64,000 bases of DNA from Paraburkholderia fynbosensis (lineage in GTDB: Bacteria > Pseudomonadota > Gammaproteobacteria > Burkholderiales > Burkholderiaceae), in NCBI RefSeq assembly GCF_902859935.1, contig NZ_CADIKI010000008.1, positions 1 to 64,000 on the forward strand, in the 5' to 3' direction. Position numbers and translations under genes: made by a program. How positions within the stretch are numbered: the first letter of the stretch is position 1; every line of letters begins with the position of its first letter. The notes beneath the pieces were generated by a model, which did not search any database, had not been told where the DNA came from, and worked only from the letters and a program-made list of their open reading frames with translations. This document shows, one piece after another, positions 59,793-64,000 of the stretch.

Positions 59793-61733
59793 GTGATCCG
59801 CTTTAATCAGTTCAGCCTCGCGCGCGGCACCAAACCGCTCTTCGACAACACCACGTTCACCCTCAACCCCGGCGAAAAGGCCGGCCTCGTGGGGGCGAAC
59901 GGCGCGGGCAAGTCGACGCTGTTTGCCGTGCTGCTCGGCGAACTGCATGCGGACGGCGGCGATTTTTCCATTCCGCCCACCTGGCGCATCGCCCACGTCG
60001 CACAGGAAACGCCCGCCGCGGACAAGACCGCGCTCGACTACACGCTCGACGGCGACGCCGCGTTGCGTACGATCGAGGCGCGCATCGCCGCCGCCTCCGC
60101 CGCGCACGATGGCGCAGCCGAAGGCGAAGCGCACGCTGCGTTCGCGGACGCCGACGGCTACACCGCGCCCGCGCGCGCCGAAGCGTTGCTGCTCGGTCTC
60201 GGCTTCACGCTCGAACAGACGCGCGAGCCGGTCAGCAGTTTCTCGGGTGGCTGGCGCATGCGGCTGAATCTCGCCCAGGCGCTGATGTGCCGCTCCGATC
60301 TCCTGCTGCTCGACGAACCGACCAACCACCTGGACCTCGACGCGATCGTCTGGCTCGAAGACTGGCTGCATCGCTACGCCGGCACGCTGATCGTGATCTC
60401 GCACGACCGCGAATTTCTCGACTCGGTCTGCGACGTCACGCTGCACCTCGAACAGCAGCAGATCAAGCGCTACGGCGGCAACTACTCGCAATTCGAAGTG
60501 TTGCGCGCGCAGCAGATCGCGCTGCAACAGAGCGCGTATGAGAAGCAGCAGCGCACGGTCGCGCATCTGCAGAGCTACATCAACCGCTTCAAGGCGCAGG
60601 CCACCAAGGCGCGCCAGGCGCAGAGCCGCGTGAAGGCGCTGGAAAAGATGGAACTGATCGCGCCGGCGCATGCAACGTCGCCGTTCACGTTCGAGTTCCG
60701 CGCACCCGACTCCGCGCCGAATCCGATGATGGTGATGGAGGAGGTGCGCTGCGGCTACCGGGGCGAAGAAGGCGTCGAGATTCCGATCGTCGATCACGTG
60801 ATGCTGTCGATCCAGAACGGTCAGCGCATCGGCCTGCTCGGCGCGAACGGCCAGGGCAAGTCGACGCTGATCAAAACGCTCGCCGGCACGCTCGAAGCGC
60901 TCGGCGGCCACGTGCGCGAAGGCAAGGGGCTGCGCATCGGTTACTTCGCGCAGCATCAGCTCGAAACGCTGCGCGCGGACGACACCCCGCTGCAGCACCT
61001 CGCGCGCCTCGCGCCGGACACGCGCGAGCAGGAACTGCGCGATTTCCTCGGCAGCTTCAATTTTTCCGGCGAGATGGCGACCTCGAAGATCGCGCCTTTC
61101 TCGGGCGGCGAAAAGGCCCGCCTCGCGCTCGCGCTGATCATCTGGCAGAAGCCCAACCTGCTGTTGCTCGACGAGCCGACCAACCACCTCGATCTCGAAA
61201 CGCGTCACGCGCTGACCATGGCGCTCGCGCAATTCGAAGGCACGCTGATTCTGGTGTCGCACGACCGCCACCTGCTGCGTGCCACTACCGATCAGTTCAT
61301 GCTGGTGGCGAAACACCGTCTGACTGAATTCGACGGCGATCTCGACGACTACCGCGACTGGCTGCTGCAACACGCGGCCGAGCAGCGCGCGGCGCTCAAG
61401 GCGGGCACGGCGAACGGCGGTGCGGACAGCGGCGCCGATAACAGCGTGAATCGCAAGGAGCAGCGCCGCCTCGAAGCGGAAACGCGGCAGAAGCTCGCGC
61501 ATCTGAAGAAGCCGCTGCACAGCCGCATTACGAAGATCGAAAAGGAAATGGACGCGCTCAATACGGAGAAGGCGGCGCTGGATGCGTTCGTCGTCGATCC
61601 GGCCAGCTACGAGCCCGAGCAGAAGAACAAACTGACGGAGGCGATCCGCCGTCAGGCAGATGTGAACGCGCGCCTCGAAACGCTCGAAGCCGAATGGCTC
61701 GAGACTCACGAGGAACTCGAACAAATCGGCTAG
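59793..61733 (+). CDS. ABC-F ATPase (YheS-like)
   Basis: A 646-residue soluble protein with two ABC domains and no membrane segment, typical of ribosome-associated ABC-F factors. The first domain has Walker A GANGAGKST, signature SSFSGGWRMRL and Walker B LLLLDEPTNHLD. The second has GANGQGKST, FSGGEKARLAL and LLLLDEPTNHLD. Between them is the basic interdomain linker (YINRFKAQATKARQAQSRVKALEKM), and a C-terminal coiled-coil extension follows. Domain order and the start MIRFNQFSLARGTKPLFDN resemble E. coli YheS. Translation begins at a GTG (59793). It acts alone; the precise role on the ribosome is not established for this subfamily. Confidence 0.94.
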   Translation: MIRFNQFSLARGTKPLFDNTTFTLNPGEKAGLVGANGAGKSTLFAVLLGELHADGGDFSIPPTWRIAHVAQETPAADKTALDYTLDGDAALRTIEARIAAASAAHDGAAEGEAHAAFADADGYTAPARAEALLLGLGFTLEQTREPVSSFSGGWRMRLNLAQALMCRSDLLLLDEPTNHLDLDAIVWLEDWLHRYAGTLIVISHDREFLDSVCDVTLHLEQQQIKRYGGNYSQFEVLRAQQIALQQSAYEKQQRTVAHLQSYINRFKAQATKARQAQSRVKALEKMELIAPAHATSPFTFEFRAPDSAPNPMMVMEEVRCGYRGEEGVEIPIVDHVMLSIQNGQRIGLLGANGQGKSTLIKTLAGTLEALGGHVREGKGLRIGYFAQHQLETLRADDTPLQHLARLAPDTREQELRDFLGSFNFSGEMATSKIAPFSGGEKARLALALIIWQKPNLLLLDEPTNHLDLETRHALTMALAQFEGTLILVSHDRHLLRATTDQFMLVAKHRLTEFDGDLDDYRDWLLQHAAEQRAALKAGTANGGADSGADNSVNRKEQRRLEAETRQKLAHLKKPLHSRITKIEKEMDALNTEKAALDAFVVDPASYEPEQKNKLTEAIRRQADVNARLETLEAEWLETHEELEQIG

Positions 61734-61779
61734 CGGCACGCAGTTTCCGGTCCGCGCCGGCACCGACGAGAGGTTGGCT

Positions 61780-62901
61780 TTGTCTTCCGCGACAGCATCA
61801 TCCATGTCATCGGCTACAGCGGTGCCGCCCGCGCTGCAGGGGCTGCGCGTTCTCGACCTGACGCGTCTGCTGCCGGGGCCCGTGGCCGCGCTACGGCTCG
61901 CCGAGCTCGGCGCCGACGTGCTGAAAATCGAAGCGCCCGGCGCGGGCGACCCGACCCGCACGATGATGCAATCGTCGAGCGACCGCGTGGCCGGCCGGCC
62001 CGGCGCGTTCTACCGGATGGTCAATCGCGGCAAGCGCGAAACCCGCCTCGACCTCAAATCCGAAGCGGGACGCAACGTGTTGCGCGCGCTCGCGGCGGAA
62101 GCGGACGTGCTGATCGAGAGCTTCCGGCCCGGTGTGATGGAGCGCCTCGGCATCGGCTACGCCACGTTGCGCGCGGCCAATCCGCGGCTCGTCTACTGCG
62201 CGATCAGCGGCTATGGCGCGAGCGGGCCGTTCGTCGATCGCGCGGGCCATGATCTGAACTACATCGGCTATGCGGGCGTGCTCGATCAACTGGCAAGCTG
62301 CGACGGCACGCCGATCCTGCCGAATTTCCAGATCGCCGACCTGCTCGGTGGCGCCTTGAGCGCGGTCACGCAGATTCTCGCCGCACTATGGCATGTGTCG
62401 CGCGGCGGCGAGGGCCGCTTCCTCGACGTCTCGATGACGCATGTCACGCATGCGCACAACATCGTCGCGCAAGTCGCGCTCGCCAACGAAGGCGCTGCGC
62501 CGGCCCCAGGCGCCGGTCTGCTGAACGGCGGCGTGCCGTGCTACAACCTTTACCGCACACTGGATCAGCGCTGGCTCGCGGTCGGCGCACTCGAACTGAA
62601 ATTCTGGGAAACCTTGTGCATGGCGCTCGACCGGCCCGAGTGGGCGACACGCCACTGGAGCCTTGGCCAGGCGATCGGCGGCCCGGACGCGAACGCGCTC
62701 ACGCAGGAGTTGGCCGACATGATCGGCACGCGTACGCTGGCGGATTGGGTGCTGCTGCTGGAGCCGCTCGACTGCTGTGTGTCGCCGGTGCTGACGGCGG
62801 CCGAAGCGGCGCGGCATCCGCTGTTCGATCCGCAGGCGTATGCGGCGCAGGCCGAAAGCGATGCGGATGATGCAGACACCGCCGATGGCCTGAACGGATG
62901 A
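61780..62901 (+). CDS. CaiB/BaiF (class III) CoA-transferase
   Basis: A protein of about 373 residues of the family III CoA-transferases. The N-terminal LQGLRVLDLTRLLPGPVAALRLAELGADVLKIEAPGAGD is diagnostic, and the catalytic aspartate lies in RAGHDLNYIGYAGVL. The NRGKRETRLDLKSEAG and CAISGYGASGPF blocks are intact. Members move CoA between carboxylic acids, or racemise 2-methylacyl-CoA in the Amacr branch, and the substrate is not predictable. The start is unclear: TTG 61780 has GAGAGG six bases upstream, ATG 61804 has no ribosome-binding site, and TTG 61774 is too close to the site. It begins about 50 bp after the ABC-F gene. Confidence 0.9.
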   Translation: MSSATASSMSSATAVPPALQGLRVLDLTRLLPGPVAALRLAELGADVLKIEAPGAGDPTRTMMQSSSDRVAGRPGAFYRMVNRGKRETRLDLKSEAGRNVLRALAAEADVLIESFRPGVMERLGIGYATLRAANPRLVYCAISGYGASGPFVDRAGHDLNYIGYAGVLDQLASCDGTPILPNFQIADLLGGALSAVTQILAALWHVSRGGEGRFLDVSMTHVTHAHNIVAQVALANEGAAPAPGAGLLNGGVPCYNLYRTLDQRWLAVGALELKFWETLCMALDRPEWATRHWSLGQAIGGPDANALTQELADMIGTRTLADWVLLLEPLDCCVSPVLTAAEAARHPLFDPQAYAAQAESDADDADTADGLNG

Positions 62902-63000
62902 CGTCCGCGTAACTACGGCTTCGCTGCGCTGCTTTCAGCTGATGCGGCTCTGACAGCGAAGGACTTACTGCGAGGAACGTTTGCTGCTCGGACCCTACCC

Positions 63001-63279
63001 TCAGCGCCGCACAGCCGTCTGCCGCGGCAACGTCTGGCGTGGCGTCTTTTCATCGTCGTACAGCAGGTGCTTACGGCCTTCGACGTGACGGTTGATCGTG
63101 GCGCGAACCTCGGCGGCCGTCGCGTCCTCGGCCACTACGCGCCGCGATATCTGTCCCGCCGTGTCGATCCACTCGACGATGCGGCACGCGTCGCCCCATG
63201 GCTGGCGAATCGGTGCCGACACGCGGCAGCCGCGCACCTGTATCGGCTGCTCGGCGACGGTTTCAATTGACTGTTTCAA
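63001..63279 (-). CDS. Small conserved-looking protein of unknown function
   Basis: A 92-residue soluble protein with no signal peptide or membrane helix. A compact core (VRGCRVSAPIRQPWGDACRIVEWIDTAGQISRRVV) is followed by a helix (ATAAEVRATINRHVEGRKHLL) and a basic tail. Codon choice, a plausible AAGGA seven bases before its TTG start and regular hydrophobic spacing argue for a real gene. It resembles small DUF2866-type proteins of Burkholderia, but I am not certain of that assignment. It is on the same strand as radA, about 140 bp downstream. Confidence 0.6.
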   Translation of the reverse strand: MKQSIETVAEQPIQVRGCRVSAPIRQPWGDACRIVEWIDTAGQISRRVVAEDATAAEVRATINRHVEGRKHLLYDDEKTPRQTLPRQTAVRR

Positions 63280-63421
63280 GGCGCGATCCTTTGTCGAGCA
63301 TCAGAAGGGATGGTTGCCCTCGCAGCTTAGAAAAAAGAAATGCCATTCAGGTTACAGACAATGCGGGGATATTTACGGCGCATTACGGCGCGCTTGCTGC
63401 CCTCATGCGCCGCGCTCCCGT

Positions 63422-64000
63422 CTATTCGAGCGTGCGGACCCGGTCGATCGCCTGTTCGATCCGTTCGACCGCAACGACCTGTAAGCCTTCGATCGGCAGT
63501 TTCGGCGCGTTGGCCTTCGGAATGACCGCGACCGAGAAGCCCAGTTTGGCCGCTTCCTTGAGCCGCTCCTGGCCGCGCGGCGACGGCCGGATCTCGCCGG
63601 CGAGGCCGACTTCGCCGAACACCACGAGTCCCTTGGGCAGCGGCTTGTTGCGCATCGACGAATGGATTGCGAGCAGCACGGCCAGATCGGCGGCGGGTTC
63701 GGTGATCTTCACGCCGCCGACCGCGTTCAGAAACACGTCCTGATCGAAGCACGCGATCCCCGCATGCCGATGCAGCACGGCCAGCAGCATCGCGAGCCGG
63801 TTCTGTTCGAGACCGACCGCGAGCCGGCGCGGATTCGGCGCGTTGGCCGCGTCCACCAGCGCCTGCACTTCGACCAGCAGCGGCCGCGTGCCCTCCTGGG
63901 TCACCAGCACGCAGGAGCCCGGCACCGACTGCTCGTGCTGCGACAGAAACAGCGCCGACGGATTCGCCACGCCGCGCAGGCCGCGCTCGGTCATCGCGAA
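63422..64000 (-). CDS. radA: DNA repair protein RadA, C-terminal part
   Basis: The last 190 or so residues of RadA (Sms), a RecA-like branch-migration protein; the start of the gene lies right of the window. The visible part begins with FAMTERGLRGVANPSALFLS, just after the RadA-specific KNRFG region. It continues into the Lon-protease-like domain (GSCVLVTQEGTRPLLVEVQALVD, DVFLNAVGGVKITEPAADLAVLLAIHSS, FGEVGLAGEIRPSPRGQERLKEAAKLGF). The C-terminal end looks intact. Confidence 0.95.
   Translation of the reverse strand, partial: FAMTERGLRGVANPSALFLSQHEQSVPGSCVLVTQEGTRPLLVEVQALVDAANAPNPRRLAVGLEQNRLAMLLAVLHRHAGIACFDQDVFLNAVGGVKITEPAADLAVLLAIHSSMRNKPLPKGLVVFGEVGLAGEIRPSPRGQERLKEAAKLGFSVAVIPKANAPKLPIEGLQVVAVERIEQAIDRVRTLE

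Overview
The window is a GC-rich stretch of a betaproteobacterial chromosome, most likely Burkholderiaceae and probably Burkholderia or Paraburkholderia. This rests on recognised protein families and gene order: guaB-(membrane protein)-guaA, ratA next to smpB, divergent ppsA/ppsR, the rpsB-to-rnhB envelope and translation cluster, ligA-zipA-smc, and dapC-dapD-arsC-dapE-prmB. No search was run. I saw no rRNA, tRNA, CRISPR array, prophage or insertion sequence. Most of the window is core genome; the accessory-looking part is the first 8 kb.

Layout. (a) 0.4-8.4 kb is a small-molecule uptake and catabolism locus. A BON-domain protein, a porin, an AMP-forming acyl-CoA ligase and an MFS transporter lie on the minus strand. 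They are divergent from an AraC-type regulator, and a beta-keto acid cleavage enzyme (DUF849/BKACE) lies beyond it. Two related elements (5462-5501 and 8133-8172), each at the same distance from a -10-like hexamer, suggest one AraC regulon. (b) 8.5-12.5 kb holds guaB, a membrane protein and guaA. (c) 12.9-20.8 kb holds an EamA transporter, RnfH-like and RatA proteins, smpB, an SPFH/NfeD pair, ppsA and its regulator ppsR.

(d) 21-37.5 kb is a long minus-strand series: rpsB, tsf, pyrH, frr, uppS, cdsA, dxr, rseP, bamA, skp, lpxD, fabZ, lpxA, lpxB, rnhB and an rRNA methyltransferase. It links translation, isoprenoid and phospholipid precursors, outer-membrane assembly and lipid A synthesis. (e) 37.8-43.3 kb, plus strand: map, glnD and an RsuA/RluF-type pseudouridine synthase with a very large repeat-rich N-terminal extension. 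(f) 43.5-52.4 kb, minus strand: def, ligA, zipA, smc and a second EamA transporter. (g) 52.9-59.1 kb, plus strand: succinylase-branch lysine/diaminopimelate genes dapC, dapD, an ArsC-like gene and dapE, then prmB and cls. (h) 59.2-64 kb: a glutathione peroxidase, an ABC-F ATPase, a CaiB-type CoA-transferase, a small unknown protein and the C-terminal part of radA, which runs off the right edge.

Starts were moved inward from the longest open frame wherever a ribosome-binding site, the family's usual N-terminus or an overlap with the upstream gene supported it; these choices are stated per gene. The points most worth a second look are the predicted AraC regulon, the 42-bp palindrome at 8292-8333, the 42-nt coding repeats in the pseudouridine synthase, and structured leaders before rpsB and ppsA.
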